Positions 1 to 7,485 of a stretch of DNA of 11,837 nt are shown here, piece by piece (positions within the stretch are counted from its first letter, which is position 1; every line of letters starts with the position of its first letter). The notes under the pieces are model-generated. The model saw nothing but the letters and a program-made list of their open reading frames with translations. It did not search any database and had not been told where the DNA came from. Position numbers and translations under genes: made by a program. The stretch is from Candidatus Parcubacteria bacterium (GTDB taxonomy: Bacteria; Patescibacteriota; Minisyncoccia; Phycocordibacterales; GCA-2747955), in NCBI GenBank assembly GCA_027024305.1, contig JALVSO010000049.1, positions 1 through 11,837 on the forward strand. The letters run 5' to 3'.

Positions 1-1433
1 ATCTTTTAGCCCTTCTTTTTGTTATTTTGACCATTTATCTATTTTACAAAATAGATAATCTTTGGTCTTTGTTACAGATAAAGGAAATCCGGTGATTTTA
101 CCCACCGGATTTTGCCTTTACGCCCAAAGTTATCTTTTTTCATAATTTTTATTTTACCAGGGTGGAGGCCAATGGAGTGGTAGACTTTTTTGGCACTCGT
201 TTTATGGGTAACTTTCAAGCTCGCTATGCGGTTTTTTCCAAAAAAGCCAATTTTAATTTAAGCCGCTTTCACTCGGATGCTGATTTTAATCGAGCCGTTT
301 TCTTAAACTCAGCCCATTTTAAAAAGACAAGATTTCACAGAAATCTTTTTATGGGTAAGACCATCTTTCTTAGAAAGGTGGATTTCTCCTATGCTCACTT
401 TTCCAATGATTACTATACTTCTTTTATGACTATAAATAAATATAGGACGGAACCCTATGGGTCCATTAATCCGCCCTATTTTATTTTTAGAAATATTTAT
501 TTCCCTCCAAGGACAATTTTTAATAATGTGGATCTTTCCAGAACCATTTTTCAAGACTCGGTTATCAATGGAACCGTTTTTAAGGATTGTACTTTCCCTA
601 AAAAGTCCGGTCGGAATGTCTTTTATCCGGAAATAGCCAGGGAGTTAAAAGTGGAAATAGACGGGGGTGTGGAGGATTTAATCAGGGAAAAGGTCAATAC
701 CATTATTTTACCTTGAAACCGGGACTTGGATGAGTTGAACATTTCTGACATTTTAGAGCTGGAATCAAGGACTGAAAAAAAGAAAGAAAAGTTTTTTATA
801 GTCACTCGCTTTGACGCCGAGAGTGTCCAGGAATTGAGAGATTTGTTGATGGAAAGTAATTTGAAGAAAAATTATGCCGGTTTTAATGAAATAGTCTGTC
901 AAGACTGCAGTGATGGCGAAGGAGGAAAAAATAAAGTTATCGCTTTCAGATTGAAAAAGTTTAATGAGAAAAAGCATTGAGAAGTTCTGGAAGATAATTA
1001 TCGTCAGATGAAGAAATCTTTGGAAGAATCTCGGGATTGACAGGGAGCCGGAGACTTTTACAAGGGAGAGATGTATGCCAAAATAAAACTTTTGGAAAGC
1101 CGGGGAGAAGATTTTTGATATCGGAAAATGCTTTGTTTCTATCAGCTCATTTCCCAATTCGGAGAATCGGTTAAAAGGATTGCTCTGGTTATGCTTGTTA
1201 CTTTTTTCTTGGCCGGTTTGATTTTGTCTTTTTTAAAACCGAGCTTAACCTTCTTTGAAGTTATGGAAAAAAATATTGGTTTTTTTCTGCCGATTTTTGG
1301 AAACAATTCAGTCACCATTGCCTCTTTGGGATTACCCGGCTGAGCCAATGTTCTGATTCAGTTGGAAATTATCTGATTCTATATCCTATGGTTAATTATG
1401 GCCATTGCCATCAGGCGGAGGTTAAGAAGATAG
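1..1433 (+). CDS. Pentapeptide-repeat-like membrane protein (5' end missing)
   Basis: The reading frame is open from the left edge to TAG at 1431-1433 if TGA is read as Trp, with TGA codons at 93, 714, 978, 1038, 1116, 1341 and 1374. TGG is also used (63, 1389). A hydrophobic stretch lies at the very start (about 3-50). Next come degenerate pentapeptide repeats (about 190-600) with A-N/D-F and F spaced every five residues, for example 'ANFNLSRF' and 'ADFNRAVF'. A charged middle region (about 720-960) matches nothing I know. The last third has the pattern 'RDWQGAGDFYKGEM', then 'FYQLISQFGES', two hydrophobic helices (about 1173-1240 and 1344-1410) and a basic tail 'RRRLRR'. That C-terminal order is familiar from membrane-anchored pentapeptide proteins with an ion-channel-like end. 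The substrate or partner is unknown. The gene looks intact apart from the window edge. Confidence 0.75.
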
Positions 1434-1504
1434 TTTAAATTATTCAATGGAGTGGTGTTTTCGTAAAGTTTATTTAAAGGTTCTTTTATGTTAGTCTTTT
1501 AACA

Positions 1505-2083
1505 ATGAAAAAGAATGCTTTTACGGTTTTGGAGCTTTTGGTGGTTATTTCCATTATCGGTATTTTGTCATCCATCGTTCTTTGAAGTTTAAATCCCAAA
1601 AAGACAATAGAGGAGGCCAAAATGGGGGCAGTTATCCAAGAGCTTCTTGAGATTAAAAATGCGGTCACCATGTATGTTTTGGATACCGGAACTTTTCCTC
1701 AGACCTGTCGTTTAAATTGCACGGCGGCTGACGATAATTTACTGACCCAACCGTCCGGCGTAAGTAATTGGAGGGGGCCCTATTTGAAAGGGGGGCTCTG
1801 GAACAGAAAACACCCCTGGGGAGGCCAGATTGGCTTGGTCTTGTATGATTCCAATGGCAATGGAAGACCGGAGGTCTGATTGGTTTTAGATGATGATGCT
1901 CCCGGTACAAATATTTGAGATAATAGCGGCAAAATTCCTCAAGATATTTTGGAAAAAATAGATAAGATGGTTGATGATGGAGATTTAGATGGAGGAAATA
2001 TGTTTCTGGGAGATAATATGAATACCGGCGGTATATTTGCCCCCGGAGAGGGGGCTTGACGAGTGTATCGGGTCGGTGAATAA
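1505..2083 (+). CDS. Type IV prepilin-like / GspG-like pseudopilin
   Basis: About 192 residues from ATG 1505 to TAA 2081-2083. The N-terminus is a class III (prepilin) signal: short basic 'MKKNA', then 'FTVLELLVVISIIGIL', with the conserved Glu at mature position 5. Ala rather than Gly precedes the cleavage site. The rest has the GspG-like order: a helix, an 'FPQ' segment, 'NWRGPYLKGG', 'HPWGGQIG' in place of the usual DPWG motif, and an acidic loop 'LDDDAPGTN'. Four TGA codons are read as Trp (1583, 1877, 1916, 2057), beside three TGG in the core. It is expected in the inner membrane until assembled into a pilus or pseudopilus. No other pilus gene is in view, so the exact system cannot be told. 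No Shine-Dalgarno sequence precedes the ATG. Confidence 0.8.
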
Positions 2084-2104
2084 AGTTAATTTCTTAAAAT
2101 TTTC

Positions 2105-2950
2105 ATGGTTTATAGGAGTAAAAAGAGAAAAAAAAAATTGAGACAAAGAATTTTGAGAAGATTTTTATATAAATTTTTATTGCCTTTTTTGACAGTCTTT
2201 TTTCTTTTTGTCCTTTTGTGAAACAGTGGTTTTCTGAAGATTTCTCAGCTAAAAATAGTCGGTCTTGAGAGATTGCCTCGGGAAAGAGTGGAGGATTTTA
2301 TCCGGCAAGAGCTTGCCGGCAGATACTTTTCCCTTTTTGATAAGGACAACTATCTTTTTTATCCCGAGGGTCGTTTAGAAGATAATCTAAAACAGGGGTT
2401 TAGAGAAGTCAAGGAGGTGGAGATTTTTTATGATGATTTTTTCTCAAGGAAGTTGAGGGTGGAAATCAAAGAAAGAAAACCTAAATTTCTTTTCTGTTTA
2501 AAAAAAGACAAGTGCTTTTTTATGGAAGAGGACGGTTATGTTTTTTCGAAATTGCCTCCGGAAGAGTTGAAAGTCAAGAAAAATTTTATTGTTTTTTTAA
2601 CCGAGAGAGATTCTAAAGTACCACAATTTTATTTGGAAGAAAAAGAGTTCACAAAGTTAAGAACTTTGATTATGGATTTATATAACCTCGGTTTAAAAAT
2701 TGTTAAGGTGGTATCTTTGAAAAACGAAGAAATTTTATTAAAAACCAAATCAGGGGCATCTTTGGTTATAAATTTAAAAGGCGAGGTTTCAAAAATTCCG
2801 GATATTTTAAAGAAGGCCTCCCTCAAGGATGATTTGAAGATTGATTATCAGAAAAAAGATTTTAAGAATAGAGTGGACTATGTTAATTTAACCTTTAAGA
2901 ATAGGATTTACTATTGTATGGGTGGCGATGTTTGCCAATCTAACTATTAG
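2105..2950 (+). CDS. ftsQ: FtsQ/DivIB-like cell division protein
   Basis: 281 residues from ATG 2105 to TAG 2948-2950. A very basic N-terminus (about 20 residues of K/R) is followed by one transmembrane helix (about residues 20-40), at whose end TGA 2219-2221 supplies a Trp. A POTRA-type segment starts at 'LKIVGLERLP' and includes 'RKLRVEIKERKPKF', the usual end of that domain. The protein ends with 'VDYVNLTFKNRIYY', like the last strand of the FtsQ domain. FtsQ bridges FtsB/FtsL and FtsW/FtsI in the divisome on the outer face of the membrane. The start was chosen because it gives a complete membrane anchor. It lies 21 bp after the prepilin stop, so co-transcription is likely. Sequence divergence is high; the call rests mostly on architecture. 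Confidence 0.7.
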
Positions 2951-3236
2951 TTTTTATACCATTTCCAAAAAAGCTCTGCGCTCTTTTCAAAAATTTAATT
3001 CCCGTCAAAATGAAAAAATGAAGGTGCGTAATCTAAATCAAGGCTTTTTCATGAAGTCGGGGGTTAAATTTTTGGAAAATGGGCGCTGTCATGAGATAGA
3101 GTTTTTTGGAAATGGTATTATAAAGGCGCAATTGAAGATTAAATCTTTACAAAAGTCTTTCTTTAAGGGTAAGCTTTTGGCAGGGGGAAAAACTTCTCGC
3201 TTTTTTGTATGAATTGACAGAGGGTGTATAATATAG
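2928..3236 (+). CDS. Small hypothetical protein, overlaps ftsQ end
   Basis: About 102 codons, from ATG 2928 (GTG 2922 also possible) to TAG 3234-3236, reading TGA 3210-3212 as Trp. It overlaps the ftsQ end by 23 bp in another frame. The product is basic and rich in Lys and Phe ('SKKALRSFQKFNSRQNEK'), with no signal peptide, membrane helix or motif that I recognise. Frame openness over 300 bp in AT-rich DNA is some support, but Lys/Phe-rich translations also arise by chance in such sequence. Its last codons coincide with a TTGACA and a TATAAT box that may belong to the clpB promoter. It may not be a gene. Confidence 0.4.
3214..3232 (+). promoter_or_regulatory. Possible clpB promoter
   Basis: A consensus TATAAT lies at 3227-3232, about 85 bp before the clpB ATG. 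A perfect TTGACA lies at 3214-3219, but the gap is only 7 bp, too short for ordinary sigma-70 spacing. TTGTAT at 3205-3210 with a 16-bp gap is the weaker conventional alternative. I see no CIRCE inverted repeat, so heat-shock control by HrcA is not supported. Confidence 0.4.
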
Positions 3237-3286
3237 ACGAGAGGTGGAGAGGTTTTGAAATTGTTTTGGAAAAATTGAAACTTTAA

Positions 3287-3319
3287 AAATTAAAATAAAT
3301 ATTAAATTAAAATAAATAT
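3287..3319 (+). repeat. 16-bp direct repeat running into the clpB start codon
   Basis: AAATTAAAATAAATAT occurs at 3287-3302 and 3304-3319, period 17; the second copy ends inside the clpB ATG (3318). The 3237-3317 leader has no Shine-Dalgarno sequence, so this unstructured A/U stretch is what the ribosome meets before the start. It may be a translation enhancer or simple sequence drift. Confidence 0.6.
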
Positions 3320-5897
3320 GAACATACTTGAAAAACTTACCAATCAAATGAAAGAGCTTTTGGAGAAGGGACATTCTCTGGCTTTCTATAACAAAAACGC
3401 TGAACTGGCTCCCATTCACATGCTTTATTCCCAAGCGGTTAACAGCAATTCCATTTTAAATCAGATTCTGAATCAACTGGATGCAGATAAGGAACAAATA
3501 GAGCAAAAAATAAAAGAATATATTGACTCTTTGCCCAAGGTGGAAAATCTGAACAAAGAGAACATTTCTCTTTCCAAGGAAGCTCTGGAATCCTTTAACA
3601 AGGCCGAGGCCCTGATGAATAAGAAGGGAGATTCCTATATTTCCGTGGATACCTGGCTTTTGGCCAATATTGACAGCGATTTTATCAAAAAAACCATTTT
3701 GGAATCGGTGCCCAAGATGGAGTTTTACGATACCATTGAAAAAATTCGCGGTGAAAAGAAAATAGATTCCCAATCTTCCGATGAAACCATGGATGCTTTG
3801 AATAAATATGCCGATGACCTGACCAAGAAAGCTCGGGAGGGAAAACTGGATCCGGTTATCGGCCGGGACGAGGAAACCGAAAGAACCATGAAAATTCTAA
3901 TCCGAAAAACCAAGAATAATCCTATCCTCATCGGAGAACCGGGAACCGGAAAGACCGCCATTGTGGAGGGCTTGGCTCAAAAAATTGCCAAAAAGGAAGT
4001 ACCTCTTTCTTTGCAGAGAATGAGGGTTATGGCTTTGGATATGACCCGTTTGATTGCCGGGGCCAAGTACCGGGGAGAGTTTGAAGACCGGCTAAAGGCC
4101 GTGGTGGATGAAGTTAAAAAATCATCGGACATTATTCTTTTTATTGATGAAATTCATACCATTGTGGGAGCCGGAGCCGGTGAAGGTCAAATGGATGCGG
4201 CTAATATTCTAAAACCGGCCCTGGCCCGGGGGGAATTGCGAACCATCGGAGCAACCACCCTAAAAGAATATAGAAAATATTTTGAAAAGGACCAGGCTTT
4301 GCAGAGAAGATTTCAACCGGTTATGGTTAATGAGCCGAGAGAGAATGAGGCCCTGCAAATTTTAAGGGGCTTAAAGGAGAGATTGGAATCCTATCATAAT
4401 GTTAGTATTGATGATTCGGCTTTGGTGGCCGCCGTAAAGTTATCCAGCCGTTATATTCCCGATCGCTATCTGCCGGACAAGGCCATTGATTTAATTGACG
4501 AGGCGGCGGCGGAATTAAAAATGGAAATAGAGTCGGAACCGGCGGAGCTTTCCAAAATTAAGAGAAAAATTTCCGCTTTGCAGGTGGAGAAGGAGGCTTT
4601 GAAAATGGACAAGAAAAAGAAAGAGAAAAACAAAAAGAGAATTGGTGAAATTGAGAAAGAGCTGGCTAATCTGGAAGAGGAAAGAAAATCTCTGGAAAGT
4701 AAATTTCAAATGGAGAAGGAGATTTTTGAGAAAATTGGAAAACTAAAAGAGGAAATTGACGCTTTGAGAAATGAAGCTGAACAGGCTAAGGCCGGAGCTG
4801 ACTATAACAAGGCTGCCGAAATTGAATATGGAAAAATCCCCGAATTGGAAGAGGAATTAAAAAAAGCTCAGGAAAAATGAGAGAAGATTTCAAAAGAAGG
4901 TTCTCTTTTGAGATCCTATGTGGATGAGGAGATGATAGCGGCCATCGTTTCCAAGTGAACCGGCATTTCCGTTTCCAAGATGCTTAAATCGGAAAAGGAA
5001 AAGATTTTGAAAATTGAAGAATATTTGAAAAAAGAGGTGGTCGGTCAGGATGAGGCTCTGGCGGCCGTGGCTCGGGCCATCAAGAGAAACAAAGCCGGCC
5101 TTTCATCCGACAATAAACCTATCGGTTCTTTTCTGTTCCTGGGCCCAACGGGAGTCGGTAAAACCGAAACCGCCAAGGCTTTGGCCCGCTTCCTCTTTGA
5201 TTCGGAAAAATCAATGATTCGTTTTGATATGTCCGAATATATGGAGAAGCATGCCGTTTCTCGTCTAATCGGAGCGGCACCGGGTTATGTGGGCTATGAG
5301 GAAGGTGGTCAGCTAACGGAGGCCGTTAGAAGAAAACCCTACTCGGTTATCCTTTTTGACGAGGTGGAAAAAGCTCATCCCGATGTTTTCAATATTCTTT
5401 TGCAGGTTTTGGATGACGGAAGATTGACCGACAATAAGGGGGTAACCGTTGATTTCAAAAATACCATTATTATTCTAACTTCCAACGTGGGAGCATCTAG
5501 AATCATGGAGGCCAAGACTCGGGAGGAAAAAGAAAAGGCCGTGAAAGATGAAATTAAAAATTATTTCAAACCGGAATTTATCAACCGTCTGGACAGTGTG
5601 GTCATCTTTAATCCTCTCGGCGAAAAAGAGGTTCAAGAGATTGTTAAAATTATGTTTAATCAGTTGAAAGAAAAGATGAGCCAAAAGGATATTGAGATTG
5701 AACTGAGTGAGAAAATGATTAAGCACATTGCCGAAGCCGGCTTTGATCAGGTCTATGGAGCTCGGCCTCTGAAACGAGCCCTGGATGAAATGGTGGAAGA
5801 TAGATTGGCTGAATTAATTTTGGAGGAAAAATTGCAACCGGGACAAAAAGTAACCTTTGACTATGATGGCAAAAAGGTTGTTGAAAAAATTGCATAG
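3318..5897 (+). CDS. clpB: ATP-dependent disaggregase ClpB
   Basis: 859 residues, full length for the family, from ATG 3318 to TAG 5895-5897, through TGA at 4878 and 4956. Order: Clp N domain (about 1-150); AAA-1 from '[12 protein letters not shown]' with Walker A 'GEPGTGKT' and Walker B '[13 protein letters not shown]'; a complete coiled-coil middle domain (about residues 405-530) rich in K/E, which separates ClpB from ClpA; AAA-2 with '[14 protein letters not shown]', '[14 protein letters not shown]' and sensor '[10 protein letters not shown]'; and the D2 C-domain '[15 protein letters not shown]'. ClpB is a hexameric cytosolic unfoldase that rescues aggregated proteins with DnaK. I see no ClpP-binding loop. 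TGA 4956 sits in the 'VSK-W-TGI' motif, normally 'SRWTGIPV', which gives the strongest single codon assignment here. Transcription ends at the hairpin just downstream. Confidence 0.97.
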
Positions 5898-5912
5898 ATA
5901 AAATAAGTGGAA

Positions 5913-5945
5913 AAATTAAAAAGAGGCCGTGCCTCTTTTTAATTT
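5913..5945. terminator. Bidirectional intrinsic terminator between convergent genes
   Basis: A 15-bp perfect stem (5913-5927 with 5931-5945) with loop CGT, flanked by A-runs and T-runs on both sides. The core GAGGC/GCCTC is followed by TTTTT in either direction. It ends clpB on the plus strand. The stop codon of the minus-strand gene (5939-5941) lies inside the hairpin, so it also ends that gene. Confidence 0.85.
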
Positions 5946-6235
5946 GTAAAGAATTTTATTATTGAAACAATGGCCACGGCCGCCCAGAAAATTTCCAGAA
6001 AGAAATTGGATCAATTTCTGGCCGCTCAAATCCTGATTCCCATAAAAAACGATCCGGCTAGATTAATGATGGGGTAAATTAAGCTTTGAGAATCTAAATA
6101 ACCCCAAGAATTTAAGGTGTAGGCAGTGATAATAAGAATGCTCCCGGCTCAACCAATCAGACGCATTTCTAAGGTTATCTTATTTTCTTTCTTCTGCGGC
6201 TTTTCTTCCTCTGTAAAATTATTTTGATTTTCCAT
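5939..6235 (-). CDS. CBU_0592-like small membrane protein
   Basis: 98 residues on the minus strand, from ATG (6235-6233) to TAA (5941-5939). In the standard code it is broken by three TGA codons (plus-strand positions 6149-6151, 6026-6028, 6011-6013). A charged N-terminal 20 residues rich in E/K/N precedes three hydrophobic segments: 'IGWAGSILIITAYTL', 'LIYPIINLAGSFFMGIRI' and 'FFLEIFWAAVAIVSII'. This matches the pattern of the CBU_0592 domain: a GW-G start, an AY motif, Y-x-x-x-N-L-x-G, and a Trp in the last helix. Two TGA codons fall on the family's usual Trp positions ('IGW', 'RNW'). The family has no assigned biochemical role. The start is 6 nt from a -10 box, so the mRNA is probably leaderless. 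Confidence 0.8.
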
Positions 6236-6241
6236 TTTTAA

Positions 6242-6251
6242 ATTATATAAT
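6242..6251. promoter_or_regulatory. Palindromic double -10 box, divergent promoter
   Basis: ATTATATAAT is a perfect palindrome. Read on the plus strand it gives TATAAT at 6246-6251; on the minus strand it gives TATAAT at 6247-6242. Each is followed by exactly 6 nt and then an ATG (6258 plus, 6235 minus), so transcription would start at or next to the start codon in both directions. TTGATT at 6224-6229 (16-bp gap) is a plausible plus-strand -35. Confidence 0.65.
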
Positions 6252-6257
6252 AAAAGC

Positions 6258-6692
6258 ATGGCTAAAACAAAAGAAAAAAAAGAGGAAAAGATTGAGAAAG
6301 AAAATATTAAAAAGAAAAGTTCCGGAAGAAAGAGAGCGGAAAAGAAGGAAAGTGAAAAAAACAAGAAGGGAAAGAAGAGAAGAGAATTTTTTGAGGTCTT
6401 GGAAAATAGACTTTTGGATTTCGGAGAGGTACTTTTAAAGAAGGGGTTGGCCTCCTTGGCCATTTCTCAAATTAATAATACGGAGGAAAAAATTAAAAAA
6501 GAGTTGGAGGAAAAATTTAAAAAATATCAAAATAAACTTTTTAAAAATACCGCTCTCTTTGTGGCCGGAATTTTTATCAGCTACGGAGCTTTTTCCCTGT
6601 TGATGTTTAAACTTGAAATGACGGAGTACACCAACCTGGCTTTTGGAGGAATATTTCTTTTGGCCTACTTACTTTTGAATTTAAAAGATTAA
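6258..6692 (+). CDS. Lys-rich protein with two C-terminal membrane helices
   Basis: 144 residues, ATG 6258 to TAA 6690-6692, with no in-frame TGA. The first 45 residues are almost all K and E with a few R/S, predicted disordered or charged helix. A middle section ('FFEVLENRLLDFGEVLLKKGLASLA') is amphipathic. A second K/E coiled-coil-like stretch leads to two hydrophobic helices ('NTALFVAGIFISYGAFSLLMF' region and 'NLAFGGIFLLAYLLLNL') separated by a short acidic turn. The C-terminal half resembles the helical hairpin of small phage-holin-like/DUF1469-type envelope proteins, but I cannot name a family. It is transcribed divergently from 5939-6235 through a shared promoter. The likely place is the cytoplasmic membrane with a long basic cytosolic tail. 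Confidence 0.75.
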   Translation: MAKTKEKKEEKIEKENIKKKSSGRKRAEKKESEKNKKGKKRREFFEVLENRLLDFGEVLLKKGLASLAISQINNTEEKIKKELEEKFKKYQNKLFKNTALFVAGIFISYGAFSLLMFKLEMTEYTNLAFGGIFLLAYLLLNLKD

Positions 6693-6695
6693 AAG

Positions 6696-6704
6696 TTATC
6701 CACA
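6696..6704 (+). other. DnaA-box-like 9-mer
   Basis: TTATCCACA, identical to the consensus DnaA box, lies 4 bp after the stop of 6258-6692. It is single, with no second clear box, AT-rich unwinding element or dnaA/dnaN nearby, so it is not evidence of an origin. Confidence 0.35.
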
Positions 6705-6712
6705 GGTGTGAC

Positions 6713-6740
6713 TTGCAATGAGATGATAATTTTATAGAAT
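6713..6740 (+). promoter_or_regulatory. Promoter TTGCAA-N16-TAGAAT
   Basis: TTGCAA at 6713-6718 and TAGAAT at 6735-6740, 16 bp apart. It has the same -35 word and spacing as two other RNA promoters in the window (6828-6855, and 8788-8761 on the minus strand). Transcription would start about 6747, right at the base of the next hairpin. Confidence 0.5.
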
Positions 6741-6746
6741 ATAGAT

Positions 6747-6813
6747 GCTGACCAGAAGTTTACTTCCGGTCAGCGCTGAAAAGTCTCTAGCTTGCTAGGG
6801 GCTTTTCATTTTC
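6747..6813 (+). ncRNA. Candidate small RNA of two hairpins
   Basis: About 67 nt: hairpin 1 pairs GCTGACC (6747-6753) with GGTCAGC (6768-6774), plus an inner GAAG/CTTC. Hairpin 2 (6778-6807) is the terminator listed next. A promoter with its start at about 6747 fits this unit exactly. It could instead be only the 3' end of the 6258-6692 mRNA. I recognise no known RNA family. Confidence 0.4.
6778..6813 (+). terminator. Intrinsic terminator
   Basis: GAAAAGTCTCTAG (6778-6790) pairs with CTAGGGGCTTTTC (6795-6807) through loop CTTG, 13 bp including G-T pairs, then ATTTTC. The 3' tail CTTTTCATTTTC recurs after the hairpin at 9864-9878. It ends the 6258-6692 message and/or the candidate small RNA. 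Confidence 0.7.
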
Positions 6814-6827
6814 GTGGAAAAATAATA

Positions 6828-6855
6828 TTGCAAAAAAAGTCTTTTTTGTTATAAT
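6828..6855 (+). promoter_or_regulatory. Promoter of the tRNA region
   Basis: TTGCAA at 6828-6833, a 16-bp spacer, TATAAT at 6850-6855. It is the best conventional promoter in the window and sits upstream of the structured leader and tRNA-fMet. The predicted start is about 6862, just before hairpin ACTTTTGA/TCAAAAGT (about 6863-6884). Confidence 0.65.
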
Positions 6856-6861
6856 CTTGGC

Positions 6862-7020
6862 ACTTTTGAGTTTTTCAAAAGTTAAAAAATATCGCTGGGT
6901 GTAGTGCCTAGCTCCGGAGCGGGCTGATACCAGCCCCGAAATTAAAAGAGTGAATAACCGAGAGGTTATGAGCCGAACATCTCACTAAACTGTTTAATTT
7001 AAAATGAAATAATAGTTTAT
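6862..7020 (+). ncRNA. Structured leader upstream of tRNA-fMet
   Basis: 159 nt with no ORF. It folds into several hairpins: ACTTTTGA/TCAAAAGT near the start; GGCTG-ATAC-CAGCC with flanking G/C; ATAACC-GAGA-GGTTAT, closed by a GNRA tetraloop inside a possible AGTGA/TCACT stem; and TAAACT/AGTTTA just before the tRNA. The block around 6894-6945 looks vaguely tRNA-like (a D-arm-like start, then a stem) but does not make a cloverleaf. I tried 5S, SRP, hammerhead and common riboswitch signatures and none fits. Confidence 0.35.
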
Positions 7021-7091
7021 CGCGGGGTAGAGCACTGGTAGCTCGGGAGGCTCATAACCTCCAGGAACAGGTTCGATTCCTGTCCCCGCAA
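7021..7091 (+). tRNA. Initiator tRNA-fMet (CAU)
   Basis: Acceptor CGCGGGG pairs with CCCCGC but leaves the first base C1 opposite A72, the unpaired end that marks bacterial initiator tRNA. D stem GAGC/GCTC, anticodon arm GGAGG-CTCATAA-CCTCC with CAU at 7053-7055, T arm ACAGG-TTCGATT-CCTGT, discriminator A (7091). CCA is not fully encoded (CA follows). The anticodon stem has G-C pairs with one A-U rather than three consecutive G-C pairs. Confidence 0.9.
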
Positions 7092-7120
7092 CAAATCACA
7101 ATTTAGGAAACGATTGTGAT
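7070..7120 (+). repeat. 51-bp direct repeat, copy 1 (tRNA-fMet 3' half plus hairpin)
   Basis: 7070-7120 is identical to 7171-7221. It covers the T arm and acceptor 3' strand of tRNA-fMet plus a following hairpin (ATCACAAT / ATTGTGAT, 8 bp). The repeat shows that part of the tRNA gene and its trailer were duplicated 101 bp downstream. Confidence 0.9.
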
Positions 7121-7192
7121 CAGGGGATAGAAATAAAGAGGTTATTAACCTCCAGTCTATAGATAACTTGGGTTCGATTCCTGTCCCCGCAA
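7121..7192 (+). pseudogene. Degenerate tRNA-fMet copy
   Basis: It keeps an anticodon-arm-like AGAGG-TTATTAA-CCTCC (the initiator has GGAGG-CTCATAA-CCTCC) and an exact T arm and 3' acceptor. The 5' acceptor no longer pairs fully (CAGGGG against CCCCGC), the D arm is gone and about 16 extra nt sit in the variable region. The would-be anticodon is AUU. It is best read as a decayed tandem duplicate. Confidence 0.65.
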
Positions 7193-7221
7193 CAAATCAC
7201 AATTTAGGAAACGATTGTGAT
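7171..7221 (+). repeat. 51-bp direct repeat, copy 2
   Basis: Exact second copy of 7070-7120, again ending in the 8-bp ATCACAAT/ATTGTGAT hairpin. Perfect identity beside a badly decayed 5' half suggests recent duplication or gene conversion of this segment. Confidence 0.9.
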
Positions 7222-7251
7222 TAAAATAGAGGAAAAGGCAGACGGGGAAAT

Positions 7252-7321
7252 GTCGGGGTAGCTCAGTTAGGTGCAGCGCCAATCGGACGAATAATTTTGC
7301 GAAGCAAAAAAAAAGATTGGC
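7252..7321 (+). pseudogene. tRNA-Met 5' half followed by a hairpin
   Basis: AAATGTCGGGGTAGCTCAGT (7248-7267) repeats the start of tRNA-Met and its leader (7339-7358). After the D-arm region the tRNA sequence stops, and a nested hairpin takes its place: GCCAATC (7278-7284) with GATTGGC (7315-7321), inner TTTTGC-GAA-GCAAAA (7295-7309). No matching 3' half follows. Confidence 0.6.
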
Positions 7322-7342
7322 TTGGTTGTAAAAAAAATAAAT

Positions 7343-7416
7343 GTCGGGGTAGCTCAGTTGGTTAGAGCGCAGCACTCATAACGCTGAGGTCGTGAGTTCA
7401 AGCCTCACCCTCGACA
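7343..7416 (+). tRNA. tRNA with CAU anticodon (Met, or Ile2)
   Basis: Acceptor GTCGGGG/CCTCGAC (7 bp, one G-U), D stem GCTC/GAGC with the GG of the D loop, anticodon arm CAGCA-CTCATAA-CGCTG with CAU at 7377-7379 and one A-C mismatch next to the loop, T arm GTGAG-TTCAAGC-CTCAC, discriminator A (7416). A fully paired position 1-72 excludes initiator. A CAU anticodon could also be tRNA-Ile read as AUA after lysidine modification; sequence alone does not decide. Confidence 0.85.
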
Positions 7417-7441
7417 CAAATAACAAATTCATTTGTTATTT
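7417..7441 (+). repeat. Palindromic trailer of tRNA-Met
   Basis: AAATAACAAAT, TC, ATTTGTTATTT: an 11-bp perfect stem starting one base after the tRNA discriminator. It shares the CA-A-AT-n-ACAA start with the trailers at 7092-7120 and 7572-7593, suggesting a common processing or termination role. Confidence 0.6.
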
Positions 7442-7485
7442 AAATATAGCGGATGGTCTGGTTGAGACCTCAGCGTTATTAGCAA

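Noticed and set aside
3147..3434. Minus-strand ORF across the clpB start
   Set aside because: It is the complement of the clpB 5' end and leader, with no motif; typical of shadows opposite Lys/Glu-rich genes.
4878..4980. clpB as two separate genes or a frameshifted pseudogene
   Set aside because: The frame is unbroken apart from TGA codons, and both TGA sites fit a complete ClpB middle domain with one at the conserved Trp.
6696..6704. Replication origin
   Set aside because: Only one DnaA-box match, with no cluster and no dnaA/dnaN/parAB nearby.
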